From JALYOC01 sp036675345 (GTDB taxonomy: Bacteria; Myxococcota; Myxococcia; Myxococcales; Myxococcaceae): a stretch of 64,000 nucleotides of DNA. Each line of letters starts with the position of its first letter. The stretch's first letter is position 1. The position numbers were made by a program, and so were the translations under genes. Below the pieces are notes generated by a model that saw only the letters and a program-made list of their open reading frames with translations, did not search any database and was not told the DNA's origin. This document shows positions 17,428 through 25,316 of this stretch, piece after piece. The DNA is taken from assembly GCA_036675345.1 (NCBI GenBank), contig JAKFFE010000036.1, positions 81,863-145,862 of the forward strand. The letters are read 5' to 3'.

Positions 17428-18518
17428 GAACCCCTCCCGTCGCCGTCGGCCGCCCTGGCCGCCTGCAGCCTGCGCAGGGCGGAGGTCTTCAGCGCGTGCG
17501 CTGCCTCCAGTGAAGGTTGCAGATAGCCGGCCCGGCGGGCCGCCACCAGCGCGGTGGCGAAGTCTCCGCGCTGCTCCGCGGCCAGCGCGTCCTGCAGACA
17601 CTGGGTGGCCTCCTCCGATTCGCTGCGCGGGCCGACAGCCTCCGGTGCCTCCGGCGCCCTGGCGGCGACCGGGGGGGCCAGCACCGGGCTCGGCGCCGGC
17701 CCCTGCGCCTGGGCCTGCGCCTGCGCCGCCGGGGCGACCCCCCCGGCGGGAGGGGGACGGGCCAGCACGGTCACGTCGTGGTCCTCCACCGGCTGCAGCC
17801 CCAGCCCGGCGGACACGGTGAGCTCCGGGTAGCCCAGCACCAGCAGTCCCTCTGGCCCCAGCGCCGCGGCCAGGGTGGCCAGCACCGCCCGGGCCCGATC
17901 CGGCTGGAAGTACAACAGGACGTTGCGGCAGAGGATCACATCGAAGCCCTGGGCCGGCGCCTGGCCCAGCAGGTTGTGCTGCGCGAACAGCATCCGTCCC
18001 CGCAGCGGCTCCCGCAGTCGCTGCAAGGTCCCCTCCGGCTGGAAGTACCGGGCCTTCAGCTCCGCGGGGGTGGCCCGGAAGCTCCAGGCCCCGTAGGCGC
18101 CCTGCTGGGCGGTGGCGATGGCCTGGGCAGAGATGTCGGTGCCCAGCAGCTCCATCGCCTCCGCCGGCACCCCGTACTCCAACAGCGCGATCGCGAAGCT
18201 GCACACCTCTTCTCCGGTGGAGCAGCCGGCGGACCAGATCCGCAGCGGCCGTCCGGGGTGGGCCCGGGGCGCGACCCGGTTGGCGGCCAGCTGCAGCTGA
18301 CTGGGGTGCCGGAACAGGTAGGTCTCGCGGACCACCGCCTCCTCGATCAGCGCCTCCACCGCGGCCTCCTCCCCGCGCTCCACCGCGGCAGCGAACCCCG
18401 CGGCGCTCTCTCCCCGCCGGCGCCCCGCCTCCTCAGCCCAGCCGGCCAGGTGGTCCTGCACCCTCGCGGTCAGCGCGTGTCCCAGCCGCTGCACCAGCAC
18501 CGCCTCCAGGGGATTCAT
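17424..18518 (-). CDS. cheR: CheR-type MCP methyltransferase with a C-terminal TPR-like tail
   Basis: 364 residues. The SAM-methyltransferase core is clear: the AVVRETYLFRHPSQLQL region (about 67-83), IWSAGCSTGEE (SAM loop), LGTDIS, FDVILCRNVLLYF and the LGYPEL strand. After the catalytic domain come an Ala/Gln/Pro-rich linker and a tail (ATQCLQDALAAEQRGDFATAL...) with a TPR-like helix pair, as in WspC. It methylates MCP glutamates using SAM. ATG 18518 overlaps the upstream cheW stop (ATGA). The usual N-terminal CheR helical domain is rather short. Confidence 0.92.
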   Translation of the reverse strand: MNPLEAVLVQRLGHALTARVQDHLAGWAEEAGRRRGESAAGFAAAVERGEEAAVEALIEEAVVRETYLFRHPSQLQLAANRVAPRAHPGRPLRIWSAGCSTGEEVCSFAIALLEYGVPAEAMELLGTDISAQAIATAQQGAYGAWSFRATPAELKARYFQPEGTLQRLREPLRGRMLFAQHNLLGQAPAQGFDVILCRNVLLYFQPDRARAVLATLAAALGPEGLLVLGYPELTVSAGLGLQPVEDHDVTVLARPPPAGGVAPAAQAQAQAQGPAPSPVLAPPVAARAPEAPEAVGPRSESEEATQCLQDALAAEQRGDFATALVAARRAGYLQPSLEAAHALKTSALRRLQAARAADGDGRGS

Positions 18519-19084
18519 CCCAGGGCCTCCGTCATCCAGCCCCGCACCTGCGCCGCGGAGAGCACCGGCACCAGCGAGTCCCCCACCTGGCACAGGGCCT
18601 CCAGGTCTCCGGCGCCCCGCCAGCGCTCCCGCAGGGTCTCCGGCAGGGCCTGCTGCACCAGCCGCGGCCGGTCCACCAGCGAGTGCACCGCGTCCACCGC
18701 CAGCGCCACCGGGGGACCGCCCTCCAGCGCCAGGATCAACCCCTCCACCGCCAGCGTCCGGCGGTGGCCGAAGCGCCGGGCCAGATCCACCAGGGTGGTG
18801 GGCGCGCCGCGGAACACGAACTGCCCACAGATCCACTCCGGAGCGCCCGGCACCGGGGTGACCGCCACCATCGGACAGACCCCCGACAGCGCGGTGGCCT
18901 CCAGCAGGAAACGCAGCTGGGCACACTCTCCCAGCACGTACATCCCGGGCAGCTCGCCGCCCGAGGAGGAGGCCACCCACTCCCGCCACAGCCGGTGTGC
19001 TTCGCGCTGGGCGGCGGCCAGGCGCTCGCCCAGTTTCCCGTCCCGCTCCAGCCTGGCTGGAAGTGTCCTTGTGCCAACAGTCAC
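18515..19084 (-). CDS. cheW: CheW-domain protein, first gene of the Wsp-like operon
   Basis: 189 residues. An N-terminal helical segment (LARLERDGKLGERLAAAQREAHRL type) precedes a CheW domain: MYVLGECAQLRFLLEATALSG, a VPGAPEWICGQFVFRGAPTTLVDLARRFG stretch typical of the CheW core, and LILALEGGPPVALAVDAV. The position before cheR corresponds to WspB. The start is GTG 19084, with no clear Shine-Dalgarno. It heads the leftward operon and shares an 83-base divergent region with the Ser/Thr kinase gene; a perfect palindrome lies in that region. Confidence 0.85.
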   Translation of the reverse strand: MTVGTRTLPARLERDGKLGERLAAAQREAHRLWREWVASSSGGELPGMYVLGECAQLRFLLEATALSGVCPMVAVTPVPGAPEWICGQFVFRGAPTTLVDLARRFGHRRTLAVEGLILALEGGPPVALAVDAVHSLVDRPRLVQQALPETLRERWRGAGDLEALCQVGDSLVPVLSAAQVRGWMTEALG

Positions 19085-19102
19085 CTGGGGAGTCTGTGCG
19101 GG

Positions 19103-19118
19103 TGCCAGGGTCCTGGCA
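19103..19118. promoter_or_regulatory. Perfect palindrome between divergent chemosensory and kinase genes
   Basis: TGCCAGG-GT-CCTGGCA is a perfect 7+7 inverted repeat centred in the 83-base gap between cheW (minus) and the Ser/Thr kinase (plus). It has the size and symmetry of an operator for a dimeric regulator that could control both directions. No regulator gene is adjacent, so its binder is unknown. Confidence 0.45.
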
Positions 19119-19167
19119 AGTGACCAAAAGGGAGGGCAAGCGGCTGAGGAGACCCCGAGGGTGCGAT

Positions 19168-22008
19168 ATGTTCTCCTCCATTCCTCCGGTGTCCGCCCAC
19201 CTCGATCCCACCCAGCAGCTGCTCGCCGCGGAAGGTCAGCGGGACCCTCCCCTGGAGGAGCACCTGGCCGTGTGTGAGACCTGCCGCCAGCAGGTCCAGG
19301 AGTTGATCCGGCTCAACTCCGCCGCCGCCGCTCCCCTCCCGGAGGACTCGGGGGCCTGGGCGGCGGACCCGGGGCCCATCCCCTGGGCGGACGATCCGGA
19401 CATGGCCCCGGCGGAGGAGGTGGCCGCCGCGCCGGTGCCCCGGGGCGGGATGGTGGGCCGCTACCAGCTGCTGGACGAGCTGGGCCAGGGCGGCATGGGG
19501 GTGGTGTACGCCGCCCACGACCAGGAGCTGGACCGCAAGGTGGCGGTGAAGCTGCTCAAGCCGGGCCGCGGTGGAGACGGGCACGCGCGGCTGCTGCGCG
19601 AGGCGCAGGCGATGGCCCGCATCTCCCACCCCAACGTGCTGCCGGTGTTCGACGTGGGGACCTTCGGCCGCCAGGTGTTCGTGGCGATGGAGTTCGTGGA
19701 CGGCGGCACCCTGCGGGACTGGCTGAAGAAGAAGCCCTCCTGGCGCGAGGTGCTGGGGCGCTTCCTCTCCGCCGGCCGGGGGCTGGCCGCCGCGCACCAG
19801 GTGGGCCTGGTCCACCGGGACTTCAAGCCGGACAACGTGCTGGTGGGGAAGGACGGCCGGGTGTTCGTCACCGACTTCGGCCTTGCCCGGCTGGTCTCCG
19901 ACACCCGCCCGGACGTCTCCGCCGAGCCCACCGAGGTCAGCCGCACCGGCACCGGGCTCTCCGCCCAGCTGACCCAGGCCGGGGTGGTGATGGGGACCCC
20001 GGCGTACATGGCGCCGGAGCAGCACCTGGGCCGGATGGCGGATGCCCGCAGCGACCAGTTCTCCTTCGCCGCCGCCCTCTACTGGGGGCTGTGGCGCAAG
20101 CGGCCCTTCGATCCCCAGCGGCTGGCCGCGGCGGCGGCGTTGTCCGACGAGGGCAGCGTGGTCACCCGCACCAGCGGGCTGCGTCGCCGGCCGCTCAACG
20201 AGGTGATCCAGCCGCCGCCCGCCGAACCCAAGGTCCCCACCTGGCTCCGGGAGGCGGTGTTGCGGGCGCTGGCGCTCAACCCCGAGGATCGCTACCCGTC
20301 GATGGAGGCGCTGCTCTCCGAACTGGAGAAGCGGATCGCGGTCAACCGCCGCAGCACCTGGGCGGCGGCGGCGGCGGTGACCCTGCTGGCCGGCACCACC
20401 GGGGTGGTGGGCTACCGGCAGCTGGAGGCCCGGGCCCAGCTGTGCTCCGGAGGGCCGCAGCTGCTCAGCGACGCCTGGGACCCCGGGGTGAGGGAGGCGA
20501 TGACCCAGGCCTTCGTGGGCACCGGGGTCCCGGACGCCGCCGAGCAGTCCACCCGCACCGCCGGGGTGCTGGACGCCTACCGCCAGCAGTGGTTGGGGAT
20601 GCACCGGGAGGCCTGCGAGGCGACCCGGATCCGCGAGGAGCAGTCCGACCAGGTGCTGACCCTGCGGATGTCCTGTCTGGATCGCCGGCTCCAGGAGCTG
20701 CGCAGCCTCTCCGGGCTGCTGCGGGCGCCGGATCCCAAGCTGGTCCGCCAGGCGGTGGACGCGGCGCTGCAGCTGGCCCCGGTGCGCGGGTGCGCGGACA
20801 TCAGCGCCCTGACCGGACGGGCGCCGCTGCCGGAGGATCCGTCCTTGCGGGAGCAGATCTCCCAGGTGACCTCGGTGCTGGCGGAGGCCAACGCGCTGCG
20901 CTTCGCCGGGCGCTTCGCCGACTCGCTGGCGCGGATCGAACCCCAGGTGGAGGTGGCCCGGTCGCTGCGCTACCGGCCGCTGGAGGCGGAGGTGCTGTAC
21001 ACCCGCGGCTACGCGCTGGACCGGACCGGGAAGCGGGAGGCGGGCGAGGCGGCGCTGGTCTCGGCCTACTTCGCCGCGGACTCCGGCCGGGACGACGTGC
21101 TGCGGGCCCAGGCCGCCAGCCGGCTGCTGTTCACCGCCGGGCAGCAGTCACGGCTGGCGGACGCGCAGCGTTGGGAGGCGGCGGCCCGGGCGGCGCTGGA
21201 GCGCCTGGGCGGGAACCGCGAGCTGGAGGCAGACCTCCTGAGCATGGTGGGCAACCTCCAGATGACGGAGGGCAAGCTGGAGGAGGGGATGGCGTCCCTG
21301 CGCCAGGGGCTGGAGCTGATCACCGCCGAGCTGGGCACCGAGTCCCCCAAGCGCGCCATCCACCTGGGGAACGTGGGCGGAGGGCTGGTGCAGCTGGGGA
21401 GGAACGCGGAGGCGATCCCGGTCCTCACCGAGGCGATCGGGATCATCGAACGGCTGCGCGGGAAGGACCACTCCACCCTGGCCGCGCCGCTCAACGGGTT
21501 GTCCGGAGCGCTGCTGGAGCTGCGGCGGTTCGATCAGTCCCACGCCGCGCTGGACCGGTCCTTGGCGATCGTCCGCAGCCGCTACGGACCGAAGCATCCC
21601 TGGGTGGGCGGGTCGCTGGATCGCAAGGCCACCATCTACCAGGCGGAGGGAAAGTTGCAGGAGGCGCTGGAGACCTACCGGGCCGCGCTGGCCTCCAAGC
21701 GCCTGTCGCTGCCGCCCACCGATCCGGATCTCTCCTACTCGCTGGATGGGATCGGCCAGTGTCTGCTGACCCTGGGGCGGCCCGGAGAGGCGCTGCCGGT
21801 GCTGGAGGAGGCGCTGTCCCTGCGGGGGAACGATCCGCTGGGGTTGGCCGATACCCGCTTCGCCCTGGCCCGGACCCTCTCCGCGCTGCGAAAGGATCCC
21901 CGGCGGGTGCTTCAGCTGACTGCCCAGGCGCGAGAGGACTACCTGCGCGCCGCCCGCCCCACTCAGAGCGAAGCGGTGGAGCGGTGGTTGGCCACCGCCA
22001 CCCGCTAA
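19168..22008 (+). CDS. Membrane Ser/Thr protein kinase with zinc-finger N-terminus and TPR C-terminus
   Basis: 946 residues from ATG 19168 (GAGG upstream). An N-terminal H-x3-C-x2-C (HLAVCETC, about residues 32-39) resembles zinc anti-sigma (ZAS) domains. The kinase domain spans about 95-360: GQGGMGVVY (P-loop), VAVKLL (catalytic Lys), HRDFKPDN (catalytic loop, Phe in place of the common Leu), DFGLAR and TPAYMAPEQ. A single membrane helix (AAAAAVTLLAGTTGVVGY) follows, then some 500 residues containing TPR-like repeats (about 600-930). It is probably an inner-membrane Hanks-type kinase of a myxobacterial class; substrates unknown. It is divergent from the che operon. Confidence 0.92.
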   Translation: MFSSIPPVSAHLDPTQQLLAAEGQRDPPLEEHLAVCETCRQQVQELIRLNSAAAAPLPEDSGAWAADPGPIPWADDPDMAPAEEVAAAPVPRGGMVGRYQLLDELGQGGMGVVYAAHDQELDRKVAVKLLKPGRGGDGHARLLREAQAMARISHPNVLPVFDVGTFGRQVFVAMEFVDGGTLRDWLKKKPSWREVLGRFLSAGRGLAAAHQVGLVHRDFKPDNVLVGKDGRVFVTDFGLARLVSDTRPDVSAEPTEVSRTGTGLSAQLTQAGVVMGTPAYMAPEQHLGRMADARSDQFSFAAALYWGLWRKRPFDPQRLAAAAALSDEGSVVTRTSGLRRRPLNEVIQPPPAEPKVPTWLREAVLRALALNPEDRYPSMEALLSELEKRIAVNRRSTWAAAAAVTLLAGTTGVVGYRQLEARAQLCSGGPQLLSDAWDPGVREAMTQAFVGTGVPDAAEQSTRTAGVLDAYRQQWLGMHREACEATRIREEQSDQVLTLRMSCLDRRLQELRSLSGLLRAPDPKLVRQAVDAALQLAPVRGCADISALTGRAPLPEDPSLREQISQVTSVLAEANALRFAGRFADSLARIEPQVEVARSLRYRPLEAEVLYTRGYALDRTGKREAGEAALVSAYFAADSGRDDVLRAQAASRLLFTAGQQSRLADAQRWEAAARAALERLGGNRELEADLLSMVGNLQMTEGKLEEGMASLRQGLELITAELGTESPKRAIHLGNVGGGLVQLGRNAEAIPVLTEAIGIIERLRGKDHSTLAAPLNGLSGALLELRRFDQSHAALDRSLAIVRSRYGPKHPWVGGSLDRKATIYQAEGKLQEALETYRAALASKRLSLPPTDPDLSYSLDGIGQCLLTLGRPGEALPVLEEALSLRGNDPLGLADTRFALARTLSALRKDPRRVLQLTAQAREDYLRAARPTQSEAVERWLATATR

Positions 22009-22010
22009 AG

Positions 22011-23600
22011 CTAGCCGCCGTCTTCGGGATCGCCGGCGAGGCCCTTGGAGCCGGTGCCCGGATCATCCCACGCCGCGTTGAAGCTGCCCGGCGGAGGGGT
22101 GCTGTGTTCGGCGTTGTAGACCACCGCCCCCACCCGCTCCATGAAGGCGTTGGCGCCCATCATCGTCGGCTTCCCGGTGCCGTCGTCCAGGACGTAGAGC
22201 TTGAACGGGCCCATCTCCACCACGTTGAGCACCCGCACCCAGTGCCCCCCGGTGCCGTCCTCGTTGGCCATCCAGACCGTGGGCGGCTCGCCGGCCTCCA
22301 CCTGCTCATCGATGGTCTTCTCGGCGACCTCCCTCAGCCGCTCCGCCTCCTCCGGGGTGGTCTCCTCCAGCTCATCGCCGGTGGGGACGGTGACCGTCTC
22401 GTAGTCGGTGACCGCGTCCGTGGAGCCGGCGCCGGAGGTGCGCTCCTGCATCTGGGCGACCTCGGAGGCGGTCATCCCGTCGAAGATGTCCAGCACCGCG
22501 CCGAGGAACCCCCCGCCGGCACGGCGGTTGCCCTGATCCACCGGGTTGGCGAAGGCCTCCACGAAGATCTGCTGGGTGAGGCTCAACCCATCGGTCCGAT
22601 CGCTGGGGGGGCCCTGGAAGGTGAGGACCTCGGTCTGGCCGGAGGGAGTGCGGATCCGGGTCTGGCCGGTCTCCGCCAGCTCGGTCTGGGTCCGCGCGAA
22701 GGCGGCGGGATTGGAGTGGGCGAAGCTGGCCATCGCCTGCACCGGCCCGCAGTTGCGGTCCCCGGGAGGCTGTTCGCCCCGGGTGGTGTAGACGTCGCTG
22801 ATGATCTGGTTCACCAGGTCATCGCGCGGCACCTGGCCCGGCTCCGGGGTCACCTCGCTGGGGTCGGCGGCGAACTCACCCACGTAGTCCAGCATCGACT
22901 TGTCGCCCCCGTCGGTCTGGCGCAGGGTGCCATCGAACAGCAGGCTCTGCAGCTGCTGGGCCTCTTCGGTCCCGGCGCGGCCCTCCACCGCCAGGTACGC
23001 GCCCAGCTCGCCGTCCGCCAGCAGGCCATCCACCTCATCCACGGCCTTGCCCGAAGGACGGGTGGCCGCCTCGGTGTGCAGCGCCACGTACTTCTCCTGC
23101 TCCTCGCGGGGCGCGGCCAGGTACTCGCCGGCCAGCCCCTCTTCCAGGGCATGGTCCATCGCCGCCTGGGTCTCCGGTTCGGCGGCCCGGTACTGGGTGT
23201 TGAACTGGGTCCGGTTCTCGGGGGGCAGCTGGTCGTATTCGCGCCGCTGCTCGGGGGTCATCTCCCCGGTGACGTCCTGGTTCGCCGGATCCGCGGAGGG
23301 CTGGGTCTCCGTCGGCTTGCCGCTCTCCCGGACGGTGCCGGCCTCGACCGGAGGACGGGCCAGCAGCTCCAGCTCCCGGGCCGAGACGGTGGGCACGCTC
23401 TGGTCCAGGGGCTGCGCCGCGCCCGGCTGGCCCAGCTGCGCCGCCATCCGCAGACGGTCTCCGCCCTCGAAGGGGCGGTACTGGGTGGCGGGGGGCGCGG
23501 TCAGCACCGGCGCGGCCGCCGGAGCCACCGCCGCTGGGGCGGGCGTCGGCGTCACGGCGGGGGGATTCGGCTTGGGACTCTTGAGTGGATCGATGCCCAT
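22011..23600 (-). CDS. Predicted papain-fold (C39-like) cysteine peptidase or transferase, large hypothetical protein
   Basis: 529 residues from ATG 23600 (GGAGGA upstream). The first 40 residues are Pro/Ala-rich (VTPTPAPAAVAPAAAP) without a classic signal peptide; residues 45-260 are acidic and Gln-rich. The C-terminal half has NCGP at 283-286 with Cys284, GGHWVRV with His453, and LDDGTG with Asp472/473: the order Cys-His-Asp and the NCGP/GHWV contexts are those of papain-like C39-type peptidases. I infer a secreted or injected cysteine protease-like protein; family membership is unproven. It ends 2 bases from the convergent kinase gene. A similar Ala/Pro leader occurs in the repeat protein at 40.8 kb. 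Confidence 0.6.
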   Translation of the reverse strand: MGIDPLKSPKPNPPAVTPTPAPAAVAPAAAPVLTAPPATQYRPFEGGDRLRMAAQLGQPGAAQPLDQSVPTVSARELELLARPPVEAGTVRESGKPTETQPSADPANQDVTGEMTPEQRREYDQLPPENRTQFNTQYRAAEPETQAAMDHALEEGLAGEYLAAPREEQEKYVALHTEAATRPSGKAVDEVDGLLADGELGAYLAVEGRAGTEEAQQLQSLLFDGTLRQTDGGDKSMLDYVGEFAADPSEVTPEPGQVPRDDLVNQIISDVYTTRGEQPPGDRNCGPVQAMASFAHSNPAAFARTQTELAETGQTRIRTPSGQTEVLTFQGPPSDRTDGLSLTQQIFVEAFANPVDQGNRRAGGGFLGAVLDIFDGMTASEVAQMQERTSGAGSTDAVTDYETVTVPTGDELEETTPEEAERLREVAEKTIDEQVEAGEPPTVWMANEDGTGGHWVRVLNVVEMGPFKLYVLDDGTGKPTMMGANAFMERVGAVVYNAEHSTPPPGSFNAAWDDPGTGSKGLAGDPEDGG

Positions 23601-23759
23601 GGACTCCTCCAGACCCCAGGATTGTCGCCGGATCGGGGGGAAGGTTGCCGCGGCCTCTGGGCGCAAAACGTAAGCAAGATTTACCGCGCAGAGGTTAAGT
23701 GCTCGCAGTGACAGGAGAAGCAAAGAGAGCGGTGTCGCCCCGAAGAAACAACACGGCCG

Positions 23760-24749
23760 TTATGTTTGTGGGTTTTCGGGGGGCGCGGGCGCGATCACCC
23801 GCAGGGCGCGGGGGATCACCTCGAAGCGGGCGGGGGTGGTTCCGGCCATCTCCCCGTCCACATCCAGCTCCAGCGGCGGATCGGTCTCCACGCTCACCGT
23901 GCGGGCCATCAGGTGGGTGACCGCGTCATGGTGCACGTGCCGTCCGCGGCGGACCAGCATCCCGATCCGGCCCAGGGAGAGCAGATCCCGGATCCGCAGC
24001 CGCTCGTCCTCGCTGGAGGTCCCCTCGAAGGCGATCACGTACACGTCCAGCAGCCGATCGTGCAGCGAGGCCTGGGGGGCGATCAGACTGCCGCCGCCAT
24101 GGTAGCGCCCGTTGCCCACCACCACCTGGGCGCAGTCCAACTCCAGGGTGGTGTCCTCGGTCACCACCCGGGCCTTGAACGGCGAGAGCTTGAAGGCCTC
24201 GGAGGCCGCCGCGGTCGCATAGGCCAGCTTCCCCACCCGGCGCTTGAGGCCGGGGTTCACGTTCTTGGCGATGTCGCTGGTCACCCCCAGCGAGGCGGCG
24301 TTGAGGAAGTAGCGACCGTTGACCCGTCCCAGATCCACCCGCCGGGTCGAACCCTGGGCCAGGATCTGGCAGGCAACGTCCAGGTCCGCGGGGATGTGCA
24401 GCGAGCGGGCAAAGTCGTTCCCGGTGCCGCAGGGGAGGATCCCCAGGGCCACGTCGGTGCCGGCCAACACGTTGGCGGCGGCACTGAGCGAGCCGTCCCC
24501 TCCGCCGACGAGGATCCGCCGCACCCCGGCGCGCACCGCGCCCTCGATCAGCGCCTCCAGCCGGGCCGGGTCCTCCAGGGCCACCGCGTCGGTCAGCTCC
24601 AGGCCCAGCTCCCCCAGGCGGTCGCGGGCGTGCTCGAACTGCGCTTCGCCCACCCGGGAGCGGGTGTTCACCACCAGCAGCGCCGGACCCTCCTCCACCG
24701 ACGGGTCGCGGGAGGGGGGCGGCATCCAGGCGTCGGTCTCGGTCCTCAC
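23760..24749 (-). CDS. YegS/BmrU-type diacylglycerol or lipid kinase
   Basis: 329 residues. The DAGK catalytic signature GGDGSLSAAANVL (about 83-95) is followed by LGILPCGTGNDFARSL (nucleotide loop), both intact. NAASLGVTSDI and LELDVDGE are further conserved blocks of the C-terminal beta-sandwich. The family phosphorylates diacylglycerol or related lipids with ATP at the membrane face, feeding phospholipid turnover. It starts at 24749, with a small lipoprotein gene upstream on the same strand (61 bases apart). Which lipid is used cannot be told. Confidence 0.92.
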   Translation of the reverse strand: MRTETDAWMPPPSRDPSVEEGPALLVVNTRSRVGEAQFEHARDRLGELGLELTDAVALEDPARLEALIEGAVRAGVRRILVGGGDGSLSAAANVLAGTDVALGILPCGTGNDFARSLHIPADLDVACQILAQGSTRRVDLGRVNGRYFLNAASLGVTSDIAKNVNPGLKRRVGKLAYATAAASEAFKLSPFKARVVTEDTTLELDCAQVVVGNGRYHGGGSLIAPQASLHDRLLDVYVIAFEGTSSEDERLRIRDLLSLGRIGMLVRRGRHVHHDAVTHLMARTVSVETDPPLELDVDGEMAGTTPARFEVIPRALRVIAPAPPENPQT

Positions 24750-24810
24750 CCGCCAAGAGTGGGGGTGGGAGGCGCGCTCTGCAGCCGGCAGCGGGGGAGG
24801 GCTCGCCTCC

Positions 24811-25185
24811 CTACCTGGTCGGCTCCCGGATGACCACGCCGGTGGCGGTGGCGGTCTTCACGCACAGCAAGATCGGGATCGGCAGCAGACAGTTGAGCAG
24901 CGCGTGGATGCCCTCGGTGGGGGTCTGATGGGCGGTCTTCACCTCCACCCGGTGGCCGCCCATCGCCTTGGCGTTGGCCACCAGCCCCTTGTTGATCACC
25001 GTGTCCAGGTCCGCCTGGACCAGCGGGATCAGGTGCAGGAACAGGGACAGCCCCACCGCGTCCGCCTGGATCACCGCGATCGGCTCGCCGGAGCCCACCA
25101 CTTCGGTCCGGATCACCGAGGCGGTGGAGATGCTCAGACACCCGGAGAGCGAGACCGCCAACGCCAGCGCCAACACCTTCTTCAT
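24811..25185 (-). CDS. Small predicted lipoprotein
   Basis: 124 residues from ATG 25185, which has GGAGGAG just upstream and begins MKKVLALALAVSLSGC, a good lipoprotein signal with lipobox LSGC. A longer frame upstream has no such signal. Residues 45-80 contain LSLFLHLIPLVQADLDTVINKGL, and 100-115 are hydrophobic (LLNCLLPIPILLCV). I recognise no family with confidence; the pattern resembles small TRL-like or DUF lipoproteins. It is divergent from the site-2 protease. Confidence 0.7.
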   Translation of the reverse strand: MKKVLALALAVSLSGCLSISTASVIRTEVVGSGEPIAVIQADAVGLSLFLHLIPLVQADLDTVINKGLVANAKAMGGHRVEVKTAHQTPTEGIHALLNCLLPIPILLCVKTATATGVVIREPTR

Positions 25186-25316
25186 GAACTCCTCCACGGC
25201 GCGGGTCGTAACACCCGCCCCCCGGCTGTCAAAGGGAGCAGCGGGCCGTCCGTCCGCCACCGACCAGCGCGCTCAATTGCAATGGGGCCTGCCGGTTGGT
25301 AGCTCAAGGCACTTCC

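Noticed and set aside
17428..18204. N-terminal extension of the substrate-binding protein to 555 residues
   Set aside because: The upstream part overlaps cheR in another frame and is Gly/Ala/Arg low complexity; TTG 17427 with a good ribosome site and signal peptide is a better start.
19080..19167. Sigma-54 promoter (TGGCAC-type words) in the divergent region
   Set aside because: The TGGCA words belong to the palindrome and no matching -12 TTGC element is at the proper distance.
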